Source of the DNA: Bavariicoccus seileri WCC 4188
GTDB lineage: Bacteria > Bacillota > Bacilli > Lactobacillales > Aerococcaceae
Direction: 5' to 3'
Length of the DNA stretch: 64,000 nt
NCBI RefSeq assembly: GCF_000421665.1
Contig: NZ_ATXL01000002.1
Coordinates: 1-64,000, forward strand
Shown: one piece after another, positions 17,153 through 28,152 of the stretch
Layout: each line of letters starts with the position of its first letter
How positions within the stretch are numbered: the first letter of the stretch is position 1
The notes under the pieces: model-generated
Told to the model about the DNA's origin: nothing
The model's input: only the letters and a program-made list of their open reading frames with translations
Databases searched by the model: none
Translations under genes and position numbers: made by a program

Positions 17153-18457
17153 CTAGATTGTTGGACCAACTAATGCTAATCGGACTTCCGATATAAAATA
17201 GATAGATCCAAAACAAATCAATTGCGTGTCAGTTTCTCTATACTTAGATAAAACAGCTTTAATCGATGGATAGAAAGTCACATTATTTGGCTGCAACCAC
17301 TTCGTAACCAGATATTTAGTCAAACTATGGGAATCATCAAAGCTCGTCAAAGCAATCGGATATTCTGGATACTTTTGGCGTAGAAAATCTAGCATTTCCG
17401 CATAGTTTTTTCGCGTTAGTGCACTAAAGACCAAGACAATCGATTTACTCTTAAAAGCTGGGTTTTGTGTGACCGTCAACATTAAATGAGCAACTGCTGC
17501 CACATTATGAGCAGAATCAATATAAGTAACGGGATAAGTTGACACCTTTTCAAATCTGCCTGGCCATGATGTATGCATCAATATTTCGGGTAATCTTTTT
17601 TCTAATACATGATGGTGTTTTTTAGCCATCAAATACTCAAAGCATGCTAGGGCTAATGCCAGATTATCAACTTGATAGCGTCCAATCAAAGGGCAGGTCA
17701 AATGATAATGACTATTAGCTTGTGCATTGATAAAATCAAAACTGGTAAGTCCGCTGTCTACGTCAGTCACATTTTTAACTTTGAACTCTCTATCCAAAAG
17801 ATAAACCGGTGCATTGTAAGCTTGAGCCGTCATTTCTACCGTATACAAAGCATCTTCTGGCATACGACCCACATAAACAGGCTTTCGGCTTTTAATAATA
17901 CCAGCCTTTTGCATAGCAATCTCATCAATCGTATTGCCTAACATTTTTTGGTGATCTAGGCCTACTGTCGTAATAATCGTTACATCAGGATCAATCACAT
18001 TTGTGGAATCTCTAAGCCCACCAATACCTACTTCTAATATAGCGACGTCTGGCCTCATCTCAGTGAGAAACACAAAATTCATCACGGTCAACCACTCGAA
18101 AAAGCCTAAATTATCTAGATCATTTGGAAAACACTCTGCAATCATCCGATAGGTTTTTTCATAAAGAGTGACAAAATCACTTTCTGTGATCTGTTCATCG
18201 TTATATTTGAGTCGCTCGGTTACCGAATACAGATGGGGAGAGGTAAATAACCCAACCGAAAAACCATGATCAAGGAGCAAGCGGTCTAAAAAAGCACTCG
18301 TAGACCCTTTCCCATTTGTTCCCGCAATATGAACAAATGACACTTCTTGCAATTCTTTGAGAAGAGGCTTTGTGATCCTCTGCATCCGCTCAAATTTTTG
18401 CTGACCACTTTTAGCAGCATACAACTTCTCAACTATAGTGTTGAAACTCTGACTCAA
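17153..18457 (-). CDS. folC: Folylpolyglutamate synthase / dihydrofolate synthase
   Basis: A 434-residue Mur-ligase-family enzyme that adds glutamates to folates. The P-loop is HIAGTNGKGSTS; later blocks include VGIGGLRDSTNVI and the C-terminal domain start YIDSAHN. It lies 22 bp after valS and is probably co-transcribed with it from the valine T-box promoter. It ends with three stop codons in a row. Confidence 0.95.
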   Translation of the reverse strand: MSQSFNTIVEKLYAAKSGQQKFERMQRITKPLLKELQEVSFVHIAGTNGKGSTSAFLDRLLLDHGFSVGLFTSPHLYSVTERLKYNDEQITESDFVTLYEKTYRMIAECFPNDLDNLGFFEWLTVMNFVFLTEMRPDVAILEVGIGGLRDSTNVIDPDVTIITTVGLDHQKMLGNTIDEIAMQKAGIIKSRKPVYVGRMPEDALYTVEMTAQAYNAPVYLLDREFKVKNVTDVDSGLTSFDFINAQANSHYHLTCPLIGRYQVDNLALALACFEYLMAKKHHHVLEKRLPEILMHTSWPGRFEKVSTYPVTYIDSAHNVAAVAHLMLTVTQNPAFKSKSIVLVFSALTRKNYAEMLDFLRQKYPEYPIALTSFDDSHSLTKYLVTKWLQPNNVTFYPSIKAVLSKYRETDTQLICFGSIYFISEVRLALVGPTI

Positions 18458-18479
18458 TTCACTATCTCCTTATGGCTCA

Positions 18480-21140
18480 TCAGTTTTGTTGCAAGGTCTC
18501 GATCCGATCAGATACTGACCGATGTTGCTTCACATAACCTATACGCTTTTCTTTTTCTTTTGTTACAATTTTCTCAGGTGCCTTAGAAACAAAGCTTTCA
18601 TTCGCTAATTTTTTGTCGATTCGTTCGATTTCTTTGTCTAACTTCACTAATTCGCCCTCTAACCGTTTGATCTCCTCATCAACATCGATCAACCCTGCTA
18701 GTGGTAAATAGATCTCCGCCCCATCGATTACAGCCGTCATAGCTTGGGCAGGTGCTGTCACCTGTTCTGAGATGGTTAAATATTCAGGATGGCAGAAACG
18801 TTCCAGATAAGCCGTATTATCAATCAACATCTCTTTTACAGCATCTTGAGTCGGTTTGATCAGAATAGTCACTGGTTTAGAGAGTGGTGTATCCATTTCT
18901 TGGCGAATGTTTCTGACTGCTTTGATAGCTGCAACTAAAATATCTAGCTCTTTAACTGCAGTAGGATCAATCAAAGAGTCATCTACAGTTGGGTACGGCG
19001 CTACAACGATTGACTCAGATTTGTGAGGTGTACTTTGCCAAATCTCTTCTGTCACAAATGGCATAATAGGATGAAGCAATCTCAAAATGTTATTGAGCGT
19101 GTGAGCTAAGATCGATTTAGTCATATGGACTGCTTCTTGATCATCACTAGTCAGTGTTTCCTTAGCCATTTCAATATACCAGTCACAATAATCATCCCAG
19201 ATGAAATGATACAGTTGTCTACCTGCCTCACCAAATTCGAACTTATCAAATAATTCAGTTGTTTTTTGGATGACTTCATTCAATCGACTCAGTATCCATT
19301 TGTCGGCAAGTGTTTTAGGACCGTTCAAATCGATATCTTGAACAGTAAATCCTTCCAGATTCAAGAGCACAAAACGACTGGCATTCCATATTTTATTGAT
19401 GAAATTCCATGATGACTTCATGGTTTCTTCACTATAGCGAACGTCTTGACCTGGAGCTGAACCAGTCGCTAAAAACCACCGTAGTGTGTCTGCCCCATAG
19501 CTATCGATGACATCCATCGGGTCAACCCCATTACCAAGAGACTTACTCATTTTACGGCCATCTGCTGCACGGATTAACCCATGTAACAAGACATTTTTAA
19601 ATGGCCTTTTCCCTGTAAACTCTAAGCTTTGAAAGATCATCCGACTAACCCAAAAGAAAATGATGTCGTAGCCAGTCACTAATGTATCTGTAGGAAAATA
19701 CCGTTTGAAGTCTGGATTATCTGCATCAGGCCACCCCATCGTTGAAAATGGCCATAAGGCAGAACTGAACCACGTATCTAAGACATCTGGATCTTGCTCC
19801 CAGTTGTCACTGTCTTTTGGTGCATCAATGCCAACATACATCTCACCTGTCTTTTTATGGTACCAAGCTGGAATACGATGGCCCCACCAAAGTTGCCGCG
19901 AAATTACCCAATCATGAACATTTTCCATCCAAGTCAAATAGGTTTGTTCAAAGCGTTTAGGGAAGAAATCAACTCGATTATTCGGGTCGGACTGGTTGTC
20001 GATAGCCCGCTTAGCTAAACCGTCCATCTTGACAAACCATTGAGTAGACAGCATTGGTTCAACCACTACTCCTGTTCTCTCTGAATGACCAACACTATGG
20101 ACCATATGCTCAACTTTGTCAAGACGTCCCAGTGCTTTTAACTCAGAGACGATGGCCTTTCGGGCTTCTTCTCGTGTTAACCCAGCATATTTCCCAGCAT
20201 TCTCATTCATAGTTGCATCAGGATTCATGACGGTAACACGTGGTAAGTCATGACGATTTCCGACCAAAAAGTCATTAGGATCATGAGCCGGAGTAATCTT
20301 CACAACGCCAGTCCCAAAGTCACGATCGACGTAAGTATCAGCAATAACTGGTATTTCTTTATTGAGCAACGGAAGAGTAACGGTCTTACCTATGATGTCT
20401 TGATATCGCGGATCATCCGGATGAACAGCAACCGCAGTATCACCAAGCATGGTTTCTGGACGAGTCGTCGCAATCTCAACGACCCCACTGCCATCTGTTA
20501 ATGGATACGTCATATAATAGAGAGCACCATCATCGTCTTGGTGGATAACTTCAATATCTGAAAGTGCTGTTTGTGCTTTGGGATCCCAGTTGATGATATA
20601 CTCACCACGGTAAATAATTCCCTTGTTATATAAATCAACAAACACCTTTTTGACAGCATCACTCAAACCCTCGTCCAAAGTGAAACGCTCACGGTCGTAA
20701 TCGACTGAAATCCCCATCTTAGCCCATTGCTTTCTAATGGTACTAGCATAGTCTTCCTTCCATTCCCAAGTCTTCTCTATAAACTTTTCGCGACCTAGAT
20801 CATAACGACTAAGACCTGACTCTGCCAATTTTGCCTCAACTTTTGCTTGCGTAGCGATTCCAGCATGATCCATTCCAGGCAACCACAGCGTGTCGTAGCC
20901 TTGCATCCGCTTAAAGCGAATCAACATATCCTGTAAAGTAACATCCCATGCATGTCCCAAGTGAAGCTTTCCAGTGACATTGGGAGGTGGAATAACGATT
21001 GAATACGGTTTAGCCTTAAGATCCCCACTCGGCTTGAAAACTCCTGATTGGATCCATTCTTGATAACGTCCCTTTTCAACCTCAGATGGTTGATACTTCG
21101 TTGACATTTGTCCTTTTTTACTTGCTCCTATTTCAGCCAT
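18480..21140 (-). CDS. valS: Valyl-tRNA synthetase
   Basis: An 886-residue class I synthetase. The HIGH-type motif is in [13 protein letters not shown], the KMSKS motif is [11 protein letters not shown], and the long editing (CP1) domain is present. The last 60 residues form the Val-arm coiled coil. The ATG at 21140 follows AAAGGAG. It is controlled by the valine T-box upstream. Confidence 0.98.
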   Translation of the reverse strand: MAEIGASKKGQMSTKYQPSEVEKGRYQEWIQSGVFKPSGDLKAKPYSIVIPPPNVTGKLHLGHAWDVTLQDMLIRFKRMQGYDTLWLPGMDHAGIATQAKVEAKLAESGLSRYDLGREKFIEKTWEWKEDYASTIRKQWAKMGISVDYDRERFTLDEGLSDAVKKVFVDLYNKGIIYRGEYIINWDPKAQTALSDIEVIHQDDDGALYYMTYPLTDGSGVVEIATTRPETMLGDTAVAVHPDDPRYQDIIGKTVTLPLLNKEIPVIADTYVDRDFGTGVVKITPAHDPNDFLVGNRHDLPRVTVMNPDATMNENAGKYAGLTREEARKAIVSELKALGRLDKVEHMVHSVGHSERTGVVVEPMLSTQWFVKMDGLAKRAIDNQSDPNNRVDFFPKRFEQTYLTWMENVHDWVISRQLWWGHRIPAWYHKKTGEMYVGIDAPKDSDNWEQDPDVLDTWFSSALWPFSTMGWPDADNPDFKRYFPTDTLVTGYDIIFFWVSRMIFQSLEFTGKRPFKNVLLHGLIRAADGRKMSKSLGNGVDPMDVIDSYGADTLRWFLATGSAPGQDVRYSEETMKSSWNFINKIWNASRFVLLNLEGFTVQDIDLNGPKTLADKWILSRLNEVIQKTTELFDKFEFGEAGRQLYHFIWDDYCDWYIEMAKETLTSDDQEAVHMTKSILAHTLNNILRLLHPIMPFVTEEIWQSTPHKSESIVVAPYPTVDDSLIDPTAVKELDILVAAIKAVRNIRQEMDTPLSKPVTILIKPTQDAVKEMLIDNTAYLERFCHPEYLTISEQVTAPAQAMTAVIDGAEIYLPLAGLIDVDEEIKRLEGELVKLDKEIERIDKKLANESFVSKAPEKIVTKEKEKRIGYVKQHRSVSDRIETLQQN

Positions 21141-21218
21141 AGTTGACTCCTTTCTACTCATCAAATTACTCTTTCTACAAGTCCTAAAAACTCATCCGCC
21201 TTAAAAATTGGCCACAAA

Positions 21219-21447
21219 AAAAGCCCCACACAACTGTGTCGGACGAGTTACCGCGGTACCACCACACTAATGATCAACAGCTAAAAACTTAAGCAGTAAT
21301 CACCACTTTGTTTGATAACGAAGTCTGACTCCGAAACGATTCTCCCAAGCAACCTTCCTAAGTGAGATATAAGTCTCTTTCACCATTCAAGACTCTCTCT
21401 ATAAATGCAGCACTTAGTACTCCTCTTGATCACCGAATGTTGCCATT
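21219..21447 (-). ncRNA. T-box riboswitch, valine specific
   Basis: A T-box leader for valS on the minus strand. Stem I pairs CTAAGTG with CACTTAG; the following bases are GAAG then GTT (21353-21351), a valine specifier in the same frame position as in the methionine T-box of this window. The T-box core GGTGGTACCGCGG lies at about 21250-21264. A terminator (CCGACACA pairing with TGTGTGGGG, then seven T) follows at 21217-21243. Confidence 0.93.
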
Positions 21448-21476
21448 AGTGTAGCATGACGCGCCTGAATATTCAA
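21448..21476 (-). promoter_or_regulatory. Promoter of valS
   Basis: TTGAAT (21476-21471) and TACACT (21453-21448) with 17-bp spacing, directly upstream of the T-box leader and four bases past the esterase stop codon. Confidence 0.65.
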
Positions 21477-21479
21477 ACT

Positions 21480-22529
21480 TTAAGTATAAAAAATCTCTTT
21501 AGTATAGCGAATAATGTCCCGAACAGCTGCTTCGCCTTCGATTGTCGGCAAAATGGGATAGACGTGTTCCATATAAGGTGCTTCGACATAATGAAGGGCT
21601 GGGGTCACTGTTTTGATGAGATGGGCAAATTTTCGAACATCTGCTAAGAACATATCGTTTGTACCTATATAGATAGCCATTTTTGGCAGTTTTTTAAATG
21701 GATAATTGATAGGGCTGACTAGCGGATCAGATAGGTCTAAATCACCAGCATATAGTTTTGCGATTTCAAGTAAACCGGCCCTTGAAAGGGTGGCATCATG
21801 ACTCTCATTTAAAACAATGTCTGGATTCGTCATACTAACGTCTAGCCATGGTGAAATCAACACTAAAGCCAATGGCTCATATTGAGTAACCTGCATGACA
21901 CTCATGATCAAACCACCGCCTGAAGAATCACCTAAAACGATACTTCTCTCTTGCGCTTCTAACCACTCACTAGTCTTTGAAATAACATCAACAGCAACCT
22001 CATCAGGTACCTCAGGATAAACAAAAAGCTTAACTGGCCGTTTCAAAGCTGTTGCTAATCGCCATAAAAAGCGGTAATGATACTCTGTAGGTTGTTCCAC
22101 ATAGCCTCCACCATGGATATAAAGTAAAGGAGCAGCAGGGTTTCTGGTCGCAGTGACACTTTCTCCAATAGTCTTTTCATTTTCTGCCGTATCAGCTCGA
22201 GATAATTCTCCTTGTCTTTTTAATTTAAGCCCCGGATAAATTGTCAATTCTAAATTTCCTTTAAAAATATCTAAGCTGTAATGGATGTAGCGGCTACGAG
22301 GTGTTCTAAATGGGATAGAACCCTTAGCTAGCAAAAAGCGCTTTAATACAGCAAACAGTCTAGGATCTTCCAAAATAGGTTTCGTAGTATATTTGGGAAT
22401 AAAGAACCGTGTGATACGACTAGACCAACTTCTTTTTGTTACCAAGGGAATCCCTACCAAGGCAGCAGCAAGTGCTGTTACCAAATACTTACTCTTTTTC
22501 TTTACAATCTGTTGCCACCTTTTCGACAT
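21480..22529 (-). CDS. Alpha/beta hydrolase, esterase/lipase of the HGGG family
   Basis: A 349-residue protein with an N-terminal hydrophobic segment (about residues 14-30) that may anchor it in the membrane. The oxyanion motif is YIHGGGY, the nucleophile is in GDSSGG, and an acidic residue and histidine follow (TNDMFLAD, EHVYPIL). This pattern fits hormone-sensitive-lipase-like carboxylesterases. The ATG at 22529 has no strong ribosome site. The substrate is unknown. Confidence 0.82.
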   Translation of the reverse strand: MSKRWQQIVKKKSKYLVTALAAALVGIPLVTKRSWSSRITRFFIPKYTTKPILEDPRLFAVLKRFLLAKGSIPFRTPRSRYIHYSLDIFKGNLELTIYPGLKLKRQGELSRADTAENEKTIGESVTATRNPAAPLLYIHGGGYVEQPTEYHYRFLWRLATALKRPVKLFVYPEVPDEVAVDVISKTSEWLEAQERSIVLGDSSGGGLIMSVMQVTQYEPLALVLISPWLDVSMTNPDIVLNESHDATLSRAGLLEIAKLYAGDLDLSDPLVSPINYPFKKLPKMAIYIGTNDMFLADVRKFAHLIKTVTPALHYVEAPYMEHVYPILPTIEGEAAVRDIIRYTKEIFYT

Positions 22530-22570
22530 TAAAAACCAATAATCCTAATCCTGTCATACATACCAACGAA

Positions 22571-22603
22571 GTATACTCAACTTATACTCAACTTATACTC
22601 AAC
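22571..22603. repeat. 11-bp tandem repeat, three units
   Basis: Three copies of TTATACTCAAC (the first starting with G), upstream of the esterase gene. It is again an 11-bp unit, as at 260-380, but with a different sequence. Confidence 0.8.
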
Positions 22604-22642
22604 TATATGCTACTTACTTAATTCAACGGAACATACACGAGC

Positions 22643-22677
22643 TAAAAAAAGAGACCACAACGGATGCTGTGGCTCTT
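22643..22677 (-). terminator. Terminator of tpx
   Basis: AAGAGCCACA and TGTGGTCTCT pair around an 8-base loop and are followed by seven T on the minus strand, 12 bp past the tpx stop. Confidence 0.9.
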
Positions 22678-22688
22678 TCTCTTAGCAA

Positions 22689-23186
22689 TTAGGCAACTAA
22701 GGCTTCTTTTGCGGCTTCAACAGCTTGATCATAATCAGGTTCTTGTGCAATCTCTGGTACAAGTTGTTCATATGTAATCTTACCATCTTGATCGACTACA
22801 ATAACCGCCCGAGCAATAATATCTTTATCTGGCACATAAAGTCCTAGTGCTTTACCAAATGCTCGATCTGAGTCTGGGACAGTTCTCATTTCAATACCAT
22901 TAGCAGCACACCAATTATTAAACTCTTCTGCAGTATTGACAGAAATAGTTGCTAATTGGACACCATCCAATTGTGAGACTTTCTCATGGAAGGCTTTCGA
23001 TTGTGCATCGCAAACACTTGTATCAATATTTGGTACGATGCTGAGCACTGTGACATGATCAACCAAATCTGCATTAGAAAATGACTTGCCATCTGAATCA
23101 GTCAATTTAAATTGTGGTAACTCTTTTCCAACTATCGGAAGATTACCATTAGTTTCTATTGGACTTCCCTTAAATGTTACTTGCAT
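22689..23186 (-). CDS. tpx: Thiol peroxidase (atypical 2-Cys peroxiredoxin)
   Basis: A 165-residue enzyme that reduces hydroperoxides with thioredoxin. The peroxidatic cysteine is in DTSVCDAQ (about residue 59) and the resolving cysteine in NNWCAANG (about residue 93), as in the Tpx class. A ribosome site (GGAG type) and its own terminator make it a single-gene unit between the esterase gene and thiI. Confidence 0.95.
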   Translation of the reverse strand: MQVTFKGSPIETNGNLPIVGKELPQFKLTDSDGKSFSNADLVDHVTVLSIVPNIDTSVCDAQSKAFHEKVSQLDGVQLATISVNTAEEFNNWCAANGIEMRTVPDSDRAFGKALGLYVPDKDIIARAVIVVDQDGKITYEQLVPEIAQEPDYDQAVEAAKEALVA

Positions 23187-23300
23187 ACATCCCGCTCCTT
23201 TTTAGTGTAATGATATCTGTCGTCGAGAATTTACTCGACCCTTACACTAAAAATTATAACTAAAAATAGAGTGAAAGTTAATTAATATGGTTTAGCCCTC

Positions 23301-24518
23301 CTATAAGAGATCATCCATCTCTTCTAATTCAGTCTGAGAACCAACCGTTTTAATGTTTTCAACCAAGATGCCTTTAACTGAGTCATCAACTCGTTCAGAC
23401 ACAGCTATACTTTCTTCATAATAGTCACACTTTTCACTTTTTGGCTTCGTTTTTGGCGCTGGTGGAGCAAATACAGTACAACAATCCTCATATGGCAGGA
23501 TTGAAATGGCAAAACTTCCGATATCCTTCGCCAATTGGATGATTTCTAACTTGTCATAAGTAATCAAAGGTCTTATAACCGGATAAGTTGCCATAGCATT
23601 AATAACATCAAGACTTATCAAGGTTTGAGAAGCCACTTGTCCAATCGATTCACCAGTAACTATGGCTAGTGCTTCCCGTTCAGCACAGAGGTCGTTCATC
23701 ACCCTAAACATCATTCTTCTGGTAATCGTCATTAAATAGCCTTCTGGTATCTTTTCTTTGATTTCTTCTTGTGTCTTGGTGAATGGAACAGTGATAAATT
23801 GAATATCACCGCCAAATTTGGTCAAGATCTTTGTCAGATCCTTCGCTTTTTGAACGGCCTGAGGACTAGTATATGGCGGACTAGCAAAATGAACCGCCTC
23901 TATCTCAATGCCACGTTTCATCGCCAAATAACCAGCGACCACTGAATCGATGCCTCCAGAGAGCATCAATAACGCACGACCACTCGTTCCGACTGGCAAG
24001 CCACCAGCACCAAGATAAACTTTTGTGGTAATCAAGGCTGCTTCCTCTCGAATTTCAACCTTTACCGTAATATCTGGCTTCTTCAGTTGAACCTTTAGCC
24101 CTTTGAACCGGTCAACAACAGCTTGCCCAAGTTTTCGGTTGATAGCATTGGTATCAAGTGAAAAAGTATGATCAGCACGCTTAGTGGCAATTCTAAACGT
24201 TTGACCAATAAGGTCTTCAGTTTCCAGTAATTGTAACACCGTTGCTTCAATTGCAGCCATATTTTTTTTGACTTTATAGACTGGCGAATAGGATTGAATC
24301 CCAAAAACAGACTTCAAACGTTCTAATGCTTCTGAGATGTGGGATTCATCTAGATGAATTTCCAAATAATCATGCCCAGCTCGAACAATCGTATCCCCTA
24401 GCCCATCAATCTGCCGTTTAATATTTTTGGCTAATTGCTGAGTAAATCTTCTTTTATTTTTTCCTTTAGTTGATAATTCGCCGTAACGAACCAAAATATA
24501 CGGTTTCAAAGTCTCCAC
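23301..24518 (-). CDS. thiI: tRNA 4-thiouridine synthetase ThiI
   Basis: A 405-residue enzyme that adenylates tRNA U8 for thiolation and may supply sulfur for thiazole. The order is an N-terminal ferredoxin-like domain, THUMP (about 60-165) and a PP-loop ATPase with LMLSGGIDS. The rhodanese domain of the enterobacterial protein is absent, as usual in Gram-positives, so sulfur comes from the partner desulfurase encoded upstream. The start is GTG, with GGAG about 12 bases before it. Confidence 0.95.
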   Translation of the reverse strand: METLKPYILVRYGELSTKGKNKRRFTQQLAKNIKRQIDGLGDTIVRAGHDYLEIHLDESHISEALERLKSVFGIQSYSPVYKVKKNMAAIEATVLQLLETEDLIGQTFRIATKRADHTFSLDTNAINRKLGQAVVDRFKGLKVQLKKPDITVKVEIREEAALITTKVYLGAGGLPVGTSGRALLMLSGGIDSVVAGYLAMKRGIEIEAVHFASPPYTSPQAVQKAKDLTKILTKFGGDIQFITVPFTKTQEEIKEKIPEGYLMTITRRMMFRVMNDLCAEREALAIVTGESIGQVASQTLISLDVINAMATYPVIRPLITYDKLEIIQLAKDIGSFAISILPYEDCCTVFAPPAPKTKPKSEKCDYYEESIAVSERVDDSVKGILVENIKTVGSQTELEEMDDLL

Positions 24519-24670
24519 AACGCGTCATTCTCCATTCTATCCTTACCAATTGTTTCCTGCCTACGCTATCGTTTTCTCACTGTCTTTTTTTCAATCACTC
24601 TATTTAACAATAGCTTTAATTAGCCACAGTATAATTTATCCATAGCTTTAGTTCGCCATAACCTTAGTTT

Positions 24671-25804
24671 CTAATGATTTTGAAAAACAGTTTTAAAGTG
24701 ATTCGCATGTTTTTTCAAGGCTTCACAGACATGTTCGATTTCTGAACTAGTCGTTTGGTCAGAAAAAGACAAGCGTATTGCTCCTTCTGCCACTTTTTTC
24801 TCGATACCCATGGCAAGTAGGGTTTGCGGGCCACTATGTGTTTTACTAGAACAAGCACTCGTCGTGCTCACATAGATCCCCTCGTCTTCCAAGGCGTGTA
24901 AAAGAACTTCCCCTTTCACATGCTTAATTGCTAGACAATTGATATAGGGTACCCCGTCAGTGGGAGATAACCACACGATGTTATCACAAGCCGATATGCC
25001 TCTTTTTAGTAATTGACGTAACGGCTCAGCATTCCCGTGATTCGGGTGTAATCGCAAAGCTCTAGCCATCGCTGTAATACCAGCAACATTTTCTGTCGTA
25101 CTACGCAACTGTCTCTCTTGTCCACCACCGGTTAATTGAGGTTGGATTGTTCTGCCATGCTTTTTATATAAGAAGCCAACTCCCCGAGGACCATGAAATT
25201 TATGTGCAGAAAAGGTCATCAGGTCAATCCTATCATGCGGAATTATACTTGGAAACGCTCCAAGAGACTGTACACCATCCACATGATAATGGACATTTTG
25301 ATGACTTTCCAAAAGATCACCAACTGCCAAAATGGGTTGGATACTACCGATTTCATTATTAACTGCCATTAAACTAACCAAAATTGTTTCTGGTCGTAAG
25401 GCCTGACTAACTTCCTCTGGATCAACCACACCATTTTGATCAACACTCAAATAAGTGACTGTAATAAAGCCCATCGATTCCAGTTGAGCGATTGTATTCA
25501 AAACTGAGGGATGTTCAATCGTTGAAGTGATCATATGATTTCCAAATTCTCTTTTGGCAAAAACAGTACCTCTAATCGCAAGATTATTCGATTCGGTGCC
25601 ACCACTGGTAAAGATAACTTCATCTTCTTGTTTCTGAATCATTTCGGCCACTTGTTTACGCGCCTTTTCTAACAGTTGATAGCTTTTAACACCAGGTACA
25701 TGTAAACTACCTGGATTTCCATAAAATTGCGTGGCAACTTTTTGATAGGTGTTTAAAACGCTAGTATCGATTGGTGTTGTAGCACTATTGTCGATATAAA
25801 TCAT
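24671..25804 (-). CDS. Cysteine desulfurase (NifS/IscS family, ThiI partner)
   Basis: A 377-residue PLP enzyme that releases sulfur from cysteine as an enzyme persulfide. The PLP lysine is in FSAHKFHGP and the catalytic cysteine in STTSACSSKT. Its position just before thiI matches the NifZ/BrxV-like desulfurases that serve tRNA thiolation. The ATG at 25804 is chosen over one six codons upstream because GGAAGG lies 10 bases before it. Confidence 0.92.
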   Translation of the reverse strand: MIYIDNSATTPIDTSVLNTYQKVATQFYGNPGSLHVPGVKSYQLLEKARKQVAEMIQKQEDEVIFTSGGTESNNLAIRGTVFAKREFGNHMITSTIEHPSVLNTIAQLESMGFITVTYLSVDQNGVVDPEEVSQALRPETILVSLMAVNNEIGSIQPILAVGDLLESHQNVHYHVDGVQSLGAFPSIIPHDRIDLMTFSAHKFHGPRGVGFLYKKHGRTIQPQLTGGGQERQLRSTTENVAGITAMARALRLHPNHGNAEPLRQLLKRGISACDNIVWLSPTDGVPYINCLAIKHVKGEVLLHALEDEGIYVSTTSACSSKTHSGPQTLLAMGIEKKVAEGAIRLSFSDQTTSSEIEHVCEALKKHANHFKTVFQNH

Positions 25805-25820
25805 TTCTAATTTTCCTTCC

Positions 25821-25872
25821 ATAATACTTCTATAATACTTCAGTAATCTCAGTAATAGTCTCAGTTCTCAGA
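25821..25872. repeat. Degenerate short repeat upstream of the desulfurase gene
   Basis: ATAATACTTC is repeated, followed by AGTAATCTC/AGTAATAGTCTC units of about 10 bp. It is part of a recurrent pattern of stuttering intergenic DNA in this window. Confidence 0.5.
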
Positions 25873-25900
25873 TAAGCAAATAACATTACCCTGTTCAATG

Positions 25901-25927
25901 AAAAAGAGAGGCGGCAAAACCGCACTC
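25901..25927 (-). terminator. Terminator of ezrA
   Basis: GAGTGCGG and CCGCCTC pair around a short loop and are followed by TCTTTTT on the minus strand, 60 bp past the ezrA stop. Confidence 0.8.
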
Positions 25928-25986
25928 CCCACTGTTGTCTTATATCTATTTACCGATTCTTCAGCTAATAACAACTGCTAAAGCAA

Positions 25987-27717
25987 CTATAACACGCGGT
26001 TTGCTTTGTCACGTTGGTAAGATTGTCGCACATTTTGTGGTGCCTCTGCATCGATCTTGGCCAACGCCTTTTCAATGATCTCAAGGGACCGGCTATAATC
26101 ATATTCACGGTCAAATATTGCCAGTGATTGTTGAATTGCTAAAGCAATCGTTTCATTATCTAACCGATAACGATTTGCATATTGAATCATAGCCTCCGTT
26201 AAATGAGCATCGTCCACAATAGAATCTGTCAAATCTTCAAGGCGTTCGATTTGTTTAGCAATTGCTTCATCTTTTGCATTGAGCACCGGCAAATCAATAC
26301 GAACCCGATTCAATTCACTATTCAAAGCTTCAATCATATCAGATGTTTGAAAAAAAAGATCCAAGTAAGATTTTGGCAAACCGGGGATGTTAGCTTTTTC
26401 AATATGACGCTTCATATTCCGTAGCTCAATCTCATACTCATCTAGGTTCGTTTTGATAGCTTCTTCTTGTTGTCTTAAGGTCGCTAATTGCTTCATCATG
26501 TCACTTTGTTGATGCATGATATCAGTCAACCGTTTTAAAAGAAGCTCTAAATAATCCTTTGCTAAGGAAAATGCTACAGCATTGTCTGCTAATTGTTCGT
26601 CATAATGATTCAGCTTATCTTGTTCTTCTTCTAATTGTGATTGAAACTCTGCAATTTTAACTTCCTCATTATTATGGAGGATATAGTTTTGACCCATACG
26701 GTCAACTTCTAAAGCTCCGTAGCGATTGTTTTTGAGTGCCTTCTCAAGTTGAAGATGCACTGTTTGGATATGTGAATCGACGTATTGTTTTGCCGTAATC
26801 TCAGCTTCCATTTCGTCATAAGTCTGATCAATCTCCCGTTTGACTTTGTCAAGTTCCTTACGGGCATCTCCTAATTTAATGCCTTTAATACTATTTTCAG
26901 CTGATACGATTAAGTCCTCAATAGCCTTAATATCAGCTTCAACATCGATGTCATTAAAGAGATACTTTTCACTCAATAATCGTTGGTAACCATTTTCTAA
27001 GTCTTCCACTTGTGGTTCATATGTTTCCTTTATTTCCTTATAAAACTCAGGTATTTGTTTTATAACATCATTCAGTTCAGTCATCTCAGTTTCGATCTGA
27101 GACAAGACGTCTTTTGCTTCCATATGGTCCCCTTCGTTTGAAAGAGTATGGAATTTAGTGAAGTCTAGTTCTAAATAAGATAATCGTTTCTCCAAAGAAT
27201 CAAGAGCATCGCCATAAGTAAAACTTTGACTTAACAAGTTCTTTCGAAGCTCATTATAATCATTTTGGATGTCTTCACCCTTCTTACGGTTTTGTTCCTC
27301 ACTATCTAATAAACGTTGTAAAGCTTTGTAAACTTTATCAATATTACGTTTAGCTTCTTTCAACTGTTGTTTTGCAAAATCAATCGATTTAGTTGCCTTT
27401 ACCAGATTATAGCGTTCATTGGCTTGTTGTGCTGAAATAATCGCGGCTTCAATCTCAGGAAGAGAAAAACGAGTGATCGTTTGCCAAGTTGCTTGCCATG
27501 ATTCATATGTTCTTCTCGTTTGACCGGTCAAATTCATATTTTTCAGGGTATATAATGTATCAGCTACAGGAACCGCCATAAGATCTTCTCTTTGATTCTG
27601 CAATTCTGAAATATCCTTTTTTTGCTTATGTTGATAATAATAGAATACAAAATACCCAATGATTGCGATAATGATGATCCCGATCAGTAAATTCATGAAA
27701 CCTGTGCCGGCATTCAT
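25987..27717 (-). CDS. ezrA: Septation ring formation regulator EzrA
   Basis: A 576-residue protein with one N-terminal transmembrane segment (about residues 8-26) and a long cytoplasmic spectrin-like coiled-coil domain. EzrA is found in Firmicutes and modulates FtsZ assembly and links the divisome to wall synthesis. The ATG at 27717 is chosen because GGAGG lies seven bases upstream; the longer frame would place the ribosome site inside the gene. Confidence 0.93.
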   Translation of the reverse strand: MNAGTGFMNLLIGIIIIAIIGYFVFYYYQHKQKKDISELQNQREDLMAVPVADTLYTLKNMNLTGQTRRTYESWQATWQTITRFSLPEIEAAIISAQQANERYNLVKATKSIDFAKQQLKEAKRNIDKVYKALQRLLDSEEQNRKKGEDIQNDYNELRKNLLSQSFTYGDALDSLEKRLSYLELDFTKFHTLSNEGDHMEAKDVLSQIETEMTELNDVIKQIPEFYKEIKETYEPQVEDLENGYQRLLSEKYLFNDIDVEADIKAIEDLIVSAENSIKGIKLGDARKELDKVKREIDQTYDEMEAEITAKQYVDSHIQTVHLQLEKALKNNRYGALEVDRMGQNYILHNNEEVKIAEFQSQLEEEQDKLNHYDEQLADNAVAFSLAKDYLELLLKRLTDIMHQQSDMMKQLATLRQQEEAIKTNLDEYEIELRNMKRHIEKANIPGLPKSYLDLFFQTSDMIEALNSELNRVRIDLPVLNAKDEAIAKQIERLEDLTDSIVDDAHLTEAMIQYANRYRLDNETIALAIQQSLAIFDREYDYSRSLEIIEKALAKIDAEAPQNVRQSYQRDKANRVL

Positions 27718-27825
27718 TGCCATTCCTCCAGTACTTGTGACTCGCCACAATTATTTTTCTCTGCTATTAACAATTTTAACTCTTTTTCACACGATCACTT
27801 ACAGTAGTGCTAATGATTTATATCT

Positions 27826-27905
27826 ATAAGACACCTAAAGACACCTAAACACATCTATTAGACATCTATAAAACATCTGTTAGACACCAATTAGACACAA
27901 CACTT
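27826..27905. repeat. Degenerate tandem repeat between ezrA and rpsD
   Basis: Units of about 11-12 bp such as AGACACCTAAA, AGACATCTATA and AGACACCAATT are repeated about seven times. The gap 27718-28325 also holds the rpsD promoter and leader. No gene is seen in 27906-28110. Confidence 0.7.
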
Positions 27906-28116
27906 CTATTAATGATGCTACTAGTCTCTATAATATCATACATGAGTATACCAAAAAAAACGTTTAACGTCATGTATCTCACAAAAAAAGGTTATCGCTT
28001 TATGATTTTAAGCTCATTTCCCCTTGCTAAAGCCTACCAGAGTCACTGATAAAGGAAGAGCACTTCGCTTCCATTAGCAATCAAGCGTTAACAGGCTAAT
28101 AATACAGCATTTTTTA

Positions 28117-28146
28117 TTGACTGCTACACTCATGATGCGTTATAAT
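28117..28146 (+). promoter_or_regulatory. Promoter of rpsD
   Basis: TTGACT (28117-28122) and TATAAT (28141-28146) with an 18-bp spacer. It gives an rpsD leader of about 170 bases. Confidence 0.8.
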
Positions 28147-28152
28147 GATGAT